From VRUE01 sp963702575 (lineage in GTDB: Bacteria; Actinomycetota; Thermoleophilia; Solirubrobacterales; 70-9), in NCBI GenBank assembly GCA_963702575.1, contig CAVPCU010000002.1, forward strand, positions 372,001 through 436,000: a stretch of DNA of 64,000 bases. The letters are read 5' to 3'. Below are positions 1-8,567 of this stretch, piece by piece. Within the stretch, counting starts at the first letter, position 1; each line of letters begins with the position of its first letter. A program made the translations under genes and the position numbers. The notes under the pieces were generated by a model. That model made no database searches and had not been told where the DNA came from. It saw only the letters and a program-made list of their open reading frames with translations.

Positions 1-867
1 GAGGTCCTCGCGCGCCATCGCCTTGCGGCCCGCCCGCCCGGCGATGATCGCCGCCTCGTTGAGCGCGTTGGCGAGCTGGGCGCCGGTCATCCCGGTCGTC
101 TTGCGCGCGACGTCGGTCAGGTCGAGGTCGGGACCGAGCGGCTTTCCCTTGGCGTGCGCCCGCAGGATCGCCTCGCGGCCGTCGCGGTCGGGCGGCGCGA
201 CCAGCACTTGACGGTCGAAGCGGCCCGGCCGCAGCAGCGCCTTGTCGAGCTTGTCGACGTAGTTGGACGCGGCGATCACGATCACCGTCCCCGGGTCTCG
301 CTCGAACCCGTCCAGCTCGACCAGGAGCTGGTTGAGCGCCTGCTCGCGCTCGCTCGAGCCGCCATCTCCACCGCCGCTGCTGCGCGCCCCCCCGACCGCG
401 TCCAGCTCGTCGATGAAGATGACGGCTCGTCCCGACTTCCGCGCCTCCTTGAACAGGCGCCGAATGCGGGCAGCACCCCTCCCCACGAACATCTCTACGA
501 AACTCGAGCCGGAGGCCGAGAAGAAGTCGACCCCCGCCTGCGCGGCGACCGCCCGCGCCAGCATCGTCTTGCCCGTCCCCGGCGGGCCGAAGAGCAGCAC
601 GCCGCGCGGCGGCGAGGCGCCGAGGGCGGCGAAGCGCTCGGGGTCGCGCAGCCACTCGGCGACGTCCATCAGCTCGTCCTTGGCGGCGTCGACCCCCTGC
701 ACCTCCTCCCAGAGCACCGGCTTGGTCTTGCTCGCCTTGACCGTCTCCGGCTTGGTCGCGCCGAGCGTGCCGCGCAGCAGCGTCAAGAAGACGAGCAGGA
801 GGCCGAACATGAAGACGACCCCGAAGACCGGGTACCAGTCGAAGAAGAAGCTTTTGATCCCGTTCAC
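1..867 (-). CDS. ftsH: FtsH-like AAA+ membrane protease, 5' part only
   Basis: Membrane-anchored AAA+ unfoldase of the FtsH family; the gene runs off the left edge, so the zinc-protease domain is not seen. From a GTG at 867 the protein starts with one hydrophobic anchor (residues about 9-30, WYPVFGVVFMFGLLLVFL). The AAA domain follows, with Walker A GPPGTGKT, Walker B FIDELDA, the pore-type motif FVEMFVGRGAAR (FtsH consensus has G-V-G-A) and the second region of homology ending RPGRFDRQV. The short N-terminal region has one membrane segment visible rather than the usual two with a periplasmic domain, so it may be a shortened FtsH paralogue. No ATG or TTG lies near in frame, so GTG 867 is the likely start. 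It is read away from the neighbouring hydrolase on the same strand, 94 bp downstream of it. Confidence 0.85.
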   Translation of the reverse strand, partial: MNGIKSFFFDWYPVFGVVFMFGLLLVFLTLLRGTLGATKPETVKASKTKPVLWEEVQGVDAAKDELMDVAEWLRDPERFAALGASPPRGVLLFGPPGTGKTMLARAVAAQAGVDFFSASGSSFVEMFVGRGAARIRRLFKEARKSGRAVIFIDELDAVGGARSSGGGDGGSSEREQALNQLLVELDGFERDPGTVIVIAASNYVDKLDKALLRPGRFDRQVLVAPPDRDGREAILRAHAKGKPLGPDLDLTDVARKTTGMTGAQLANALNEAAIIAGRAGRKAMAREDL

Positions 868-961
868 TCCGGGAGTGTGGACAAAAAGTCGCCCAACTCC
901 AATCGCATATACGTCCGGCGGGCGTTTTTGCAGCCGCGCGCCCGCCTGGCGAGCCGGTCCT

Positions 962-1708
962 CTAGCCGCGCTGGACCTGCGAGCCGCCGACGATCGCCTC
1001 GACGCCGTCGTCGCCGAAGACGATCCAGGCCTTGTTGCCGCCGTCGTAGTCGGGCGCCCAGAGCTTCAGCGTCGCCGGGCGCTCCCAGACCGTGCACGGC
1101 TCCTCGCCGACCTCGTCGAGGCCGCGCCAGACCCGGACGAAGGCGTTGTTCTCGAGCTCCTCGCCGATCGTCGTCGGCTCGCGGTGGCCGGGGTGCACGC
1201 GCGTCTCGGGCGGCAGCTCCAGCAGCCGCATCACCGAGGCCTTGAGGTCGGCGAAGCCGCTGGCCCCGGGCGCCATCGTCCCGCCGACCGTGCCCTTGAA
1301 GAGGACGTCGGCGGTGAAGACGTCGCTGCCGTCGACGAGGAAGGCGAGGTGGCCGGTGGCGTGGCCGGGGGTCGAGATCGCCTCGATCTCGAGCTCGCCG
1401 GTGGCGAGCTTCTCGCCGTCGGAGAGCGTCTGGGAGACCTCGAGGTCGAGCTCCGCCGCCGCGTCGGGATGGGCGACCACCCGCGGGCCGCCGAGCCGCT
1501 CGCGCGCCTCGGCCAGGCCGGCGACGTGGTCGAGGTGGGGGTGGGTGACGAGGATGTGGGTGATCTCGATCCCGTCGGCCTCGGCGCGCTCGAATAGCGG
1601 CGCGAGCTCGTCGTTGCCGTCGATCAGGACCCCCTTGCCGCCGGGCCGGTCGGCGACCAGGTAGGCGTTCGACAGCCACATCGGGTTCTCGGTTCGCTCG
1701 ACGATCAA
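962..1708 (-). CDS. MBL-fold metallohydrolase (glyoxalase II-like)
   Basis: Metallo-beta-lactamase-fold hydrolase of 248 aa. The metal site motif THPHLDHV is at residues 55-62, with further ligands in STPGHATGH and HPGH, as in glyoxalase II/YcbL-type enzymes. The substrate cannot be told from sequence; a thioester hydrolase is the usual role. The start is a TTG at 1708, chosen because a GAGGAGG ribosome site stands a few bases upstream and the fold begins at once. The last ~45 residues (after the HPGH motif) are an extra tail unlike the core fold. It follows the deacetylase gene on the same strand by 33 bp, so the two may be cotranscribed. Confidence 0.85.
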   Translation of the reverse strand: MIVERTENPMWLSNAYLVADRPGGKGVLIDGNDELAPLFERAEADGIEITHILVTHPHLDHVAGLAEARERLGGPRVVAHPDAAAELDLEVSQTLSDGEKLATGELEIEAISTPGHATGHLAFLVDGSDVFTADVLFKGTVGGTMAPGASGFADLKASVMRLLELPPETRVHPGHREPTTIGEELENNAFVRVWRGLDEVGEEPCTVWERPATLKLWAPDYDGGNKAWIVFGDDGVEAIVGGSQVQRG

Positions 1709-1741
1709 CTCGGCCTCCTCCTCTGCTTGCGTATCGGTCCG

Positions 1742-3007
1742 CTAACCGTACGGCCTGTAGACGATCCGGTGCCCGAGCAGCTGGCTGACGGTGGCGAAGC
1801 GGTAGCCGCGGGCGCGCAGGGTCTCGATTATGCGAGGCAGCGCGGCGAGGGTGCCGCTGCGGTCGCCGCCGCCGTCGTGCATGAGGACGATCGAGCCCGC
1901 CTGGGCGGCGCCGACGACGCGGCTGTAGACGGCGGCGGCGCCCGGCGTGGCCCAGTCGGTCGGGTCGACGTCCCAGAGGATCGTCTCCATCCCCAGTCCT
2001 CCCGCGGTCGCCACCACCGAGGAGTCGACCGCCCCGCCGGGCGGGCGGAAGAGGCACGGCTCGAAGTGGGTGTAGGAGGCGATGCGGGAGGCGGCGCCGG
2101 CGATCTGGGAGTAGCCGGGGAGTTCGACGTGGTTCATCGTGTGGTCGCCGATCTCGTCGCCTTCGCGCAGGATCCGCCGCATCGTCGCCGCCCGCCCCGG
2201 CATCTCCTGGCCGACCTCGAAGAAGGTGCCGCGGGCGTGCTCGCGGCGCAGCACGTCGAGGAAGCCTTCGGTGTATTCGCTGGGTCCGTCGTCGAAGGTC
2301 AGCGCGAGCATCTTGCGGTCGCGCGGGCCGTTGAAGGCCTCGCTCGTGCCGCCGCCGGTGCAGCCGACCGCGCGCACGGGCCGCAGGCGGAAGGCGCGCT
2401 CGCCGCTCGCCGGCAGGCTCTCTTCGCATTCGGGGGCGCGGCATCCCTGCCGGTTCTCCAGCACTCGCCAGCGGTAGCGATGGGGGTTGAGGCCGGCAGC
2501 GGCCGGCAGCAGGGAGACCGCCAGCTTGGTCGGCTCGGGCCGCTTCACGCGGACGGCCACGGTCGACTTGGCAGCGACGGTTCCCGCCGCGTCGAGCTGC
2601 TCCAGCCCGGCGCGGCGATGGGCTGCTTCGCCGCCGAGGCAGAGCCGCCGCTCGCCGGCTTCCCCGGCCGGGGCGAGGGCGAGGCACAGGTAGGCAGAGC
2701 CGGCGGCACCCGGGGCCGGCAGCGGGTCGAGCCCGGCAAGCGGCAGCGGCGCGGCGGTGCGCAGGCTGAGGACCAAGCGCTCGCCGGCTTGGGAGAGCGT
2801 CGCCCGCTGCAGGTCGGGCGCCCGGCGCGAGCGCCGCGGCGGGCGACCTGGCCGCGGCACGGCCGCCATCCCTCCTGCCGGGGCAGCGAGGGCGAGAAGC
2901 GCCGTGGCGCAACCGCAGGCGATCTTGCGATTCAGGGGAATGAGTTGGACTCCGCGGGGGCGTTTCGAGCAGTCGCTCCATCCTAGCCCTGGGCCAGACA
3001 CCGGCAT
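1742..3007 (-). CDS. Secreted polysaccharide deacetylase (NodB domain)
   Basis: Carbohydrate esterase family 4 protein. The NodB domain fills the C-terminal half: motif 1 TFDDGPS (the first D is the base, the second a metal ligand), motif 2 GDHTMNH with the two metal-binding histidines, RPPGG, and the LMHDGGG motif near the end. An N-terminal hydrophobic stretch (CATALLALAAPAGGMA) is a signal peptide, so it should act on cell-wall or surface polysaccharide. Between them lies a ~180-residue region with paired cysteines (CRAPECEES) and no family I recognise. The start is unsure: ATG 3007 puts 25 residues before the hydrophobic core; an in-frame TTG at 3046 would add 13 more. Confidence 0.85.
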   Translation of the reverse strand: MPVSGPGLGWSDCSKRPRGVQLIPLNRKIACGCATALLALAAPAGGMAAVPRPGRPPRRSRRAPDLQRATLSQAGERLVLSLRTAAPLPLAGLDPLPAPGAAGSAYLCLALAPAGEAGERRLCLGGEAAHRRAGLEQLDAAGTVAAKSTVAVRVKRPEPTKLAVSLLPAAAGLNPHRYRWRVLENRQGCRAPECEESLPASGERAFRLRPVRAVGCTGGGTSEAFNGPRDRKMLALTFDDGPSEYTEGFLDVLRREHARGTFFEVGQEMPGRAATMRRILREGDEIGDHTMNHVELPGYSQIAGAASRIASYTHFEPCLFRPPGGAVDSSVVATAGGLGMETILWDVDPTDWATPGAAAVYSRVVGAAQAGSIVLMHDGGGDRSGTLAALPRIIETLRARGYRFATVSQLLGHRIVYRPYG

Positions 3008-3129
3008 CCGAACTCGGTACCGAGGTGGAGTTTGGGTTTCGGCCAATCCGCGCCGGCGGAGCTACCGTTTCGTCAGCTCGACGTGAGGTCCAGGAGAACC
3101 GCACAACCACTTGACTCGGGTCCCGCCCC

Positions 3130-4173
3130 TTGAGCGGGCGCCCGGCGGGGGCGCTTGCGGGAATCATCGCCATCGTCCTCCTTCTCGCCGCTCCGGCGGC
3201 GGGGGCGGCGCCGTGGCGCGACACGATCGTCGCCCGCCCGGGCGTCGCGGCGGCGCGCATCTCCTCGACCGCGGAAACCGCCCGCTACCCGATCGACGAC
3301 GGCAGCGGCGCCACCGTCGCGATCTCGGTCACCGCCGCCTGCCAGCAGCTCTGCACGGCGGCCGAACCGCAGGCGATCGCCAACTTCCTCGGCACGCTGA
3401 TCCACGGCGCCGAGATGGAACTGCTGACCGTCCAGCTCGACACCCCCTCCCAGATCGAATTCGACTGCGGCATCGGCGCGGAGGCCTGCTACTACCCGAG
3501 CGAGAACAAGATCGTGCTCAGCGGCAACGCCGAAGTCGGCCCGGACGGGGCGAGCCGCGAATTCATCCTCGCCCACGAGTACGGGCACCACGTCGCCAAC
3601 CACCGGCTCAGCCCGACCCCGTTCCCGGCGGCGATCAACTGGGGCACGCCGCGCTGGGCGAGCCTGGAGAACGTCTGCCGGCGCTCGCGAGCGGGCGCCG
3701 TCTTCCCCGGCAACGAGGGCGATCACTACTTCGAAGACCCCGGGGAGGCTTTCGCCGAGGCCTTCGCCCGCTACCGCTTTCCCGACTCGCCGCCCGCCTG
3801 GCGCTACCTGCCCGCGCTCAAGCCGGGCCCCGCCGCCTTCGAAGCGATCCGCGAGGACACGCTGGAACCATGGCTGGGGCGCTCCGGCTTCCTGCTGTCC
3901 GGCCTGGCGCCGCCGCGCCAGAGCGAACCGATCGTCCGCTCCTTCCGCACACCCCTCGACGGCGCCGTCAGCCTGCAGCCGGCCGAATTCCGCCACCGCT
4001 ACCGGCTCAACCTGATCAGTCCCGCCGGCCAGGTCGTGCGCAGCACCCGCCAGGGGCTCAGCCTGCGCCACCAGCTCAACTTCACCGTCTGCGGCCAGCG
4101 CCGCCTCAGCATCCAGATCCGCTCCTCCCGCCGAGGCGAAGAGCCCTTCCAGCTCCAAGTTCAGCGACCCTGA
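3130..4173 (+). CDS. Secreted zinc metallopeptidase (HExxH zincin)
   Basis: Hypothetical secreted protease of 347 aa. A signal peptide (residues 1-27, IIAIVLLLAAPAAGAAP) is followed by a domain containing the zincin motif HEYGHH near residue 150, with EDPGEAFAEAFARY about 45 residues later giving a likely third, glutamate ligand. This spacing resembles gluzincin-type putative peptidases. The C-terminal ~90 residues look like a beta-rich domain. Four to six cysteines suggest disulfides. The start is a TTG at 3130; no better codon lies in frame. It is divergent from the deacetylase and ends 36 bp before the tRNA gene. The substrate is unknown. Confidence 0.75.
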   Translation: MSGRPAGALAGIIAIVLLLAAPAAGAAPWRDTIVARPGVAAARISSTAETARYPIDDGSGATVAISVTAACQQLCTAAEPQAIANFLGTLIHGAEMELLTVQLDTPSQIEFDCGIGAEACYYPSENKIVLSGNAEVGPDGASREFILAHEYGHHVANHRLSPTPFPAAINWGTPRWASLENVCRRSRAGAVFPGNEGDHYFEDPGEAFAEAFARYRFPDSPPAWRYLPALKPGPAAFEAIREDTLEPWLGRSGFLLSGLAPPRQSEPIVRSFRTPLDGAVSLQPAEFRHRYRLNLISPAGQVVRSTRQGLSLRHQLNFTVCGQRRLSIQIRSSRRGEEPFQLQVQRP

Positions 4174-4209
4174 GATAATGCCCGGCCCGGGCGCAGTTCA
4201 GCCCACCGA

Positions 4210-4284
<75 letters not shown>

Positions 4285-4335
4285 TGGCTCTAGCAAGCCA
4301 GTTCGCTGCCTTTCGGGTCGCGGACTCTTGGCCGG

Positions 4336-4355
4336 GTGGCAACGTAAGTGGCAAC
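4336..4355 (+). promoter_or_regulatory. Candidate integrase arm-type sites (GTGGCAAC x2)
   Basis: GTGGCAAC occurs at 4336-4343 and 4348-4355, 52 bp inside attL, and once more at 19207-19214, about 106 bp inside attR. Pairs of short direct repeats flanking the core are typical of arm-type integrase binding sites. Assignment is an inference from position and repetition. Confidence 0.35.
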
Positions 4356-4376
4356 GCGCCAGCGGTCGCAGCTCGG

Positions 4377-4553
4377 CTAGACAGCCGGCTTGTACTTTGC
4401 GTGGTCGCTGGCCCGGCGGGGCGCCTGCCGTACGATCTCATCGGCCGCGCTGACGGCGGCAGCGTCAGCTTGCTTCCGCTCGACCGCGTCGAGGATGAGC
4501 GACGCGATTCGTAACGCTGCCGCGTTGATCGGGTCAGGGCTGAGCGGCTGCAT
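4377..4553 (-). CDS. Small hypothetical protein of element 1
   Basis: A 58-aa frame starting MQPLSPDPINAAALRIASL, mostly helical with a conserved-looking alanine-rich middle. The ATG at 4553 lies 5 bp after the stop of the preceding zinc-ribbon gene, which supports it as the last gene of a leftward operon (integrase, XkdF-like, zinc ribbon, this). An in-frame ATG at 4664 would overlap the neighbour by 105 bp and is less likely. No family recognised. Confidence 0.4.
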   Translation of the reverse strand: MQPLSPDPINAAALRIASLILDAVERKQADAAAVSAADEIVRQAPRRASDHAKYKPAV

Positions 4554-4558
4554 CGCGA

Positions 4559-4831
4559 CTAGCCCAGCGTAGGCACGCGCGACGGTAGTCGGCAGTTCGG
4601 GCAGTTGACGAGGCTGCGAACCGGCGGCACCTGGTCGTGTTCGTAGGTAACCGCCTGCTTGCACTCCCGGCAGGTCAGCTCATCCGTGCCAGCGTCGGCG
4701 TTGAACTCGCGGATGTAGAAGTCGGCGGTGCGGACCGGGCGCGTGTCGCATGGACGGGGCGGACGGCCCTGCGGACGCGGACGACGTCCAACCACGAGTG
4801 CGAGTGCAGAGCCGCGGTTGGGCGGCGGCAC
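4559..4831 (-). CDS. Small zinc-ribbon protein of element 1
   Basis: A 90-aa protein whose C-terminal half has two cysteine pairs, CRECK and CPNCR, about 26 residues apart: a zinc-ribbon pattern. The first 35 residues are arginine/proline-rich, so a later start is possible, but the GTG at 4831 sits 6 bp beyond the stop of the XkdF-like gene. Function unknown; such small ribbons in phages are often DNA-binding or structural adaptors. Confidence 0.5.
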   Translation of the reverse strand: MPPPNRGSALALVVGRRPRPQGRPPRPCDTRPVRTADFYIREFNADAGTDELTCRECKQAVTYEHDQVPPVRSLVNCPNCRLPSRVPTLG

Positions 4832-4837
4832 GAGCTG

Positions 4838-5896
4838 TCAGCCGAAGATGCCGACGAGCCCGGGGCTGACGCCCTCGGCCTCGTAGGCCTTGAGGATGGC
4901 CTCGGGACCCGGCGACTCGGGCACCAACTCGGCGATGGCCGCGCTCAGCGTCTCGTCATCGCACTTGCTCAGCGACTCGATCGACGTCGCATTTTCAGCC
5001 GGGGTCGGCCCGAAGATGTCGCTCAGAATGTGGTGGATGCCTTCGTCCCAACCCGGCCCGGCGGTCGAGGCATTCGGAGCGAACAATTCCGCGACGACCT
5101 CGCCGACCTTATCCGCAATTGCATTCGCGATTGCACCCGCGTCGAGTGCCGGAGCAGCCGTGGCTGCAGGAGCAGCCGGCTGTTGAGGTACCAGACGCTT
5201 GGCGATCGCCTCGGCGAGCTGGGCGGCTTCGCGCTCGGGTGCGATCTTCTCCATGGCCCTAACACTATGCTCATCGCCCGTTGACCCCTTCTCGACCAGT
5301 TCCCGCACCGCGGCGCCCTCGATCGACACCCCCGTGAACTCGCCCTTGTCGATCGCTTCGCGGCCTTCCTCGGTCGGCGCGATGGCGATGTACCAAGCGC
5401 CCTTGCGGATCGTCTCGCTGCCTACCGTGAAGTCAGCCAGCGCGACGGCGTTCTCCACGAGCTGCCCGTAGGGCTCCATCGATTCGTGCATCTTGTTGAC
5501 CAGCGCCCCGTTCGCCATGAAGCGGTGTGCGGCCTTGCGGATCTCGTCCTCGTCCCAGCGATCCTCGATGGTCTGGTCGGTCCCGGGCGCGCTGCCGGGC
5601 GACTCGTGCCAACCTGGCTCCGCGACGACCACGTAGGCGGCACTCCACTGGCCGTCTTCCTTGAGCAGCCGGCCGGTTGCGATGTGATCGGCCTTCTCCT
5701 CGGGCTCCGACTTGAACAGGAAGAAGCGCTTGCGGTTCGCGCCCTTGCCGACGATGGAGATCGCGTGCACGTCCGCGTCCCTGATGAGATTGACGGGCAT
5801 GCCCCAAAGCCTGCCGGTTCTCGCCGTTGACCCCCAGGGCTGAGAGCCACCGAAACCTAGGCGTTCCTTGGTCTTCCTAGGCTTTCCTTGGGCCAT
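4838..5896 (-). CDS. XkdF-like phage protein (putative head maturation protease)
   Basis: A protein of 352 aa from ATG 5896, or 320 aa from ATG 5800. From residue 33 it matches the XkdF (PBSX) pattern: NLIRDADVHAISIVGKGANR, then the region with AHRFMANGALVNKMHE, GAWYIAIAP and FTGVSIEGAA. XkdF family members are regarded as putative phage serine proteases of the head-maturation type. The C-terminal third is alanine/proline-rich, then acidic. The ATG at 5896 overlaps the integrase stop (TGATG) and has GGAGGGGAG upstream, so I prefer it; the extra N-terminus is basic and low-complexity. It is odd to find it directly behind an integrase and without capsid or portal genes. Confidence 0.7.
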   Translation of the reverse strand: MAQGKPRKTKERLGFGGSQPWGSTARTGRLWGMPVNLIRDADVHAISIVGKGANRKRFFLFKSEPEEKADHIATGRLLKEDGQWSAAYVVVAEPGWHESPGSAPGTDQTIEDRWDEDEIRKAAHRFMANGALVNKMHESMEPYGQLVENAVALADFTVGSETIRKGAWYIAIAPTEEGREAIDKGEFTGVSIEGAAVRELVEKGSTGDEHSVRAMEKIAPEREAAQLAEAIAKRLVPQQPAAPAATAAPALDAGAIANAIADKVGEVVAELFAPNASTAGPGWDEGIHHILSDIFGPTPAENATSIESLSKCDDETLSAAIAELVPESPGPEAILKAYEAEGVSPGLVGIFG

Positions 5897-7350
5897 CAGC
5901 TCTCCCCTCCCGCGGCCAGGATCTCGGGCACTAGCTCGGCGAACTTGGCCGCGCTGACCGTTCCGAGGTACTTCTGCATCGTGCTCTTGCCCGGCAAGCT
6001 GCGGTCGCGCTCGATATCCGTCGCGGTCGGCCAGCGTCCGTGGCGCTCGTGCCAGTCGGCCAGGCCCTTGGCGATGCTCTCCTTGCCGATCCGCCAAGCC
6101 CGGGCCGGCAGGCCCGCAGCGCGCAGCGCGTTCGACCAGCTCCCGTAGAGCTTTTGCACGGTGGGGGTCGAGGGCATGTCGGGGTTGCCGAGCGTGTCCC
6201 GGTGCGGGCTCGGCGTCCGCTTGTGCTCGGCGTAGAAGCGACGGAACGCATCCTCGACGCGAGACTTCGACCACTGGACCGGCCGCTCTAGCTCGCGGCG
6301 CTTGACGGTCGGGACCTCCAGCAGCAACGCCGGGGGGATCGAGCTGGGCGGCTGCCCGTTGGCCATAGGGCGGGCCAACTCGATAGGCGCCGGAGACGTC
6401 GGCGTGGCCTCTTGCGGTTCGGGGTCGCGGTCGAAAAGCTTGTTCGCGAGGATGGTCGTCGGGTGGTCGGCAACGGCGATGTTTTCGGCGTCGCGGTTGT
6501 AGTGCATGGTCGTCACCGGAGTGGCGTGCCCCGCGGCCATCTGCACTCGAGCGATAGGGACGCCCAGCGCCAGCGAGTTCGTGATGTAGGAGTGGCGCAG
6601 CGAGTGCGGGCCGATGTCGGGGTTGACGCCGGCGGCGGCTGCCAGTTGCTTCACCCTCTTGCTGACGGCGATGCGCTCCAAGGGCCGCAGCGGACGCTTT
6701 GGATTGCCCCAGCGGTTCACGGAGACGAGCAGCGGGCCGTCCGGCGGGTTGCCCAGCCAGTTCAGGTACTGCTCGAGGACATGGGTGAAGCCGGGGTCGA
6801 GCAGGATGCGTCGCCGCTTGCGACCCTTGCCCTTTACCCAGAGGACCGGAGTGCCGTTCGTCTGGCCCAAGTCCTCGATCCGGGCCATGCAGGTTTCCGT
6901 GGCCCGCATCCCGTTCAGCAGCAGAAGAAACACGAGGATGAAATCGCGGAGCGGTGACGTGCTCTCGGTGAGCGTCGTTTCGAGAAGCTGCCGCGATTCG
7001 CTCAGATCGAGCCAGGGGGTCTCTACGTCGCCTTGCACCGCACGATGCCGGACGTGCCGGAACGGATTGCGGTCGATGATTTCCTCCGCGACCACGTACT
7101 CGTAGAAGTTGCGGACACTGGCCAGCTTGCGCTTGGCGCTGTTGTCCGAGAGGCCCTGATCGAGCAAGTGGGACAGATACATCTGCCCGTCGACGCGCCG
7201 CAACGCGAGCGGGTCGCTGCCTTCCTCTCCGCACCACGCAAGGAAGTCCTCGATGTCGCGCCCGTAGCCACGGCGCGTGTGCTCGTTCGGGTAGCACAGG
7301 AGCCACTCCCCGGCCAGCTCTTGCGCCCTTGTCATCGGATCTACCGGCAT
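5896..7350 (-). CDS. Tyrosine recombinase with C-terminal HEARO-type repeats
   Basis: A 484-aa XerC/D-like site-specific recombinase. The N-terminal SAM-like core-binding domain (residues 1-105) precedes the catalytic domain with Arg in GMRATE, Lys in VKGKGRKRR, HSLRH, GHATPV and the nucleophile Tyr in MHYNRD. All catalytic residues are present. After residue ~340 come two copies of a helical repeat ending YGSWSNALRAAGL and YLGTVSAAKFAEL, like the homing-endonuclease-associated repeat, a DNA-binding add-on unusual for phage integrases. The start ATG 7350 has AGAGAGGA upstream. It is transcribed leftward towards attL, divergent from the small HTH gene. With the other integrase broken, this may be the only working recombinase in the island. 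Confidence 0.88.
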   Translation of the reverse strand: MPVDPMTRAQELAGEWLLCYPNEHTRRGYGRDIEDFLAWCGEEGSDPLALRRVDGQMYLSHLLDQGLSDNSAKRKLASVRNFYEYVVAEEIIDRNPFRHVRHRAVQGDVETPWLDLSESRQLLETTLTESTSPLRDFILVFLLLLNGMRATETCMARIEDLGQTNGTPVLWVKGKGRKRRRILLDPGFTHVLEQYLNWLGNPPDGPLLVSVNRWGNPKRPLRPLERIAVSKRVKQLAAAAGVNPDIGPHSLRHSYITNSLALGVPIARVQMAAGHATPVTTMHYNRDAENIAVADHPTTILANKLFDRDPEPQEATPTSPAPIELARPMANGQPPSSIPPALLLEVPTVKRRELERPVQWSKSRVEDAFRRFYAEHKRTPSPHRDTLGNPDMPSTPTVQKLYGSWSNALRAAGLPARAWRIGKESIAKGLADWHERHGRWPTATDIERDRSLPGKSTMQKYLGTVSAAKFAELVPEILAAGGES

Positions 7351-7485
7351 CGCTAGTCCTCTCTTAGTCGAGGACCGCCGGGGCAGATACCGTTCCCGCT
7401 GCATTCGGGCCTGGTGGAAGCTAAGCCCGGTGCCACGGGGCCGGCGTTCGCAGCGCGCGGCCCCACTTGTTTCGGTTTCCGTCGC

Positions 7486-7494
7486 ATACCGTAT
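7486..7494. promoter_or_regulatory. Palindrome ATACCGTAT upstream of HTH gene
   Basis: In the 165-bp divergent gap between integrase and HTH gene, the AT-rich stretch GCATACCGTATACCAT holds the palindrome ATAC-C-GTAT, 21 bp before the ATG at 7516. It is a plausible operator or -10 region; nothing else stands out in the gap. Confidence 0.25.
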
Positions 7495-7515
7495 ACCATC
7501 TCTACACAAACCACA

Positions 7516-7725
7516 ATGCCCGACGACAAGAAGCTCATCCGCGAACTGCACCAAGCCGAGGCCGGCTTTCAGAAGGCGCGGGCGGCCCACAGAGCCGCCG
7601 CAGATGCCCGGGCGTCGGCATTCCGCAAAGCATCGGAGGGCGGGCTGAGCATCCGTCGGATCGCCGCCGAGGTCGGCATCACGTTCGGCCGCGTCCGCCA
7701 GGTGATGCGCTCCGGCGACGGCTAG
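7516..7725 (+). CDS. Small helix-turn-helix protein
   Basis: A 69-aa protein: an N-terminal helix (LHQAEAGFQKARAAHRAAADA) followed by a C-terminal helix-turn-helix, LSIRRIAAEVGITFGRVRQV, of the sigma-region-4/resolvase type. It is divergent from the integrase, which suggests it controls integration or excision. No strong ribosome site precedes ATG 7516 (AACCACA), so a leaderless transcript is possible. Confidence 0.55.
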   Translation: MPDDKKLIRELHQAEAGFQKARAAHRAAADARASAFRKASEGGLSIRRIAAEVGITFGRVRQVMRSGDG

Positions 7726-7829
7726 CCGAGACCGGGAGCAGATCACGGGCGTGACCCATCAGCGTCCAGCATCGCCCACTACCGACCGGCGCCTGCAGGG
7801 TCAACGCCCGCGCTTCGTAGCCTCGGTAC

Positions 7830-8417
7830 ATGGCCGAGAACGACCAGAAGACACGGGATACCATGAGTTTCGGAGGCAGCCATGGAGGGCGACACTGCAA
7901 GATCCCGCCCGAGGAAACCAAGAGCGGGAAGCCCTGCGGTGCGCACCCGCTGAGACCGGGGACCGTCATCGAAGGGGTCAAGGTCAGCGGCGACTACTGC
8001 CGCGGCCACGATCCAACACTCCCCAGCAGGACGCAGTTGAGAGCCGAGGACCGGGCCAAGGGCGGCAAGGCCAAGCGCATCCCCAAGCTGAGCGAGCTGC
8101 TGCGTAAGCGGGTCGAAGCGCAGGCCGACGAGATCCTGGACAAGCTGTTCGCGATGCTCGACGCCGAGCGGGCGGTCGTCGTCGGCAACGGCCCGAAGGC
8201 CCGCGTCGAATTCGTCCCCGACATGGAGCTGGTCCTGCGCGTCATCCGCGAGATCTTCGACCGCGCCGAGGGCCGGCCCAAGAGCGTCTCGGAGTTCACG
8301 GGCAAGGTCGACTACCGCAGCCCGAAGCAGTCCGACCTGATCGAGAAGGAAATCGACCGGTTGACGAAAAAGCTGGCCGACCGCGAGATAGCGGAGCGCG
8401 GAGCGGGCGCCGAGTAG
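7830..8417 (+). CDS. Hypothetical phage protein with Cys/His N-terminal motif
   Basis: A 195-aa protein. Residues 22-60 carry spaced Cys and His (HCKIPP, CGAH, YCRGHD), the zinc-knuckle-like header seen in several actinophage proteins that precede terminase genes. A basic RTQLRAEDRAKGGKAKR linker and a long helical region follow, ending in a predicted coiled coil (LIEKEIDRLTKKLADREI). It could be a small-terminase-like DNA-binding protein, but no large terminase follows, so I leave it unassigned. Confidence 0.5.
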   Translation: MAENDQKTRDTMSFGGSHGGRHCKIPPEETKSGKPCGAHPLRPGTVIEGVKVSGDYCRGHDPTLPSRTQLRAEDRAKGGKAKRIPKLSELLRKRVEAQADEILDKLFAMLDAERAVVVGNGPKARVEFVPDMELVLRVIREIFDRAEGRPKSVSEFTGKVDYRSPKQSDLIEKEIDRLTKKLADREIAERGAGAE

Positions 8418-8465
8418 GCATGCACGGCGGTTGGCCAGCGGCCCCGCCGAACCCGTGACCCGCTT

Positions 8466-8492
8466 GATGCACGGATTTACTGTCCGGGGGTC
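8466..8492. repeat. 27-bp inverted repeat, left copy
   Basis: This sequence (GATGCACGGATTTACTGTCC then GGGGGTC) recurs inverted at 11754-11780 with 25 of 27 bases matching. The inner part of each copy is itself dyad-like (CGGA ... TCCG around an AT-rich centre). The two copies bracket the regulator/replication block of element 1. The gap 8418-8567 holds no gene. Confidence 0.7.
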
Positions 8493-8567
8493 AGCAATTT
8501 AGCCGCATGGTGAAGCCGTTTGCGGAGGAGGTGGCAAGGGGGTAGCAATCCACCTTTGGCCCTCGAG

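Noticed and set aside
864..908. 14-codon frame MRLELGDFLSTLPE overlapping the FtsH start
   Set aside because: Too short and without a ribosome site; overlap of a TGA with the GTG start could be chance.
864..3260. Very long antisense reading frames, here and at 44304-45980 (-), 47722-49593 (-), 55222-57678 (+) and elsewhere
   Set aside because: They mirror recognised genes, have Arg/Ala/Gly-rich composition with no domains, and are expected in GC-rich DNA where stop codons are scarce.
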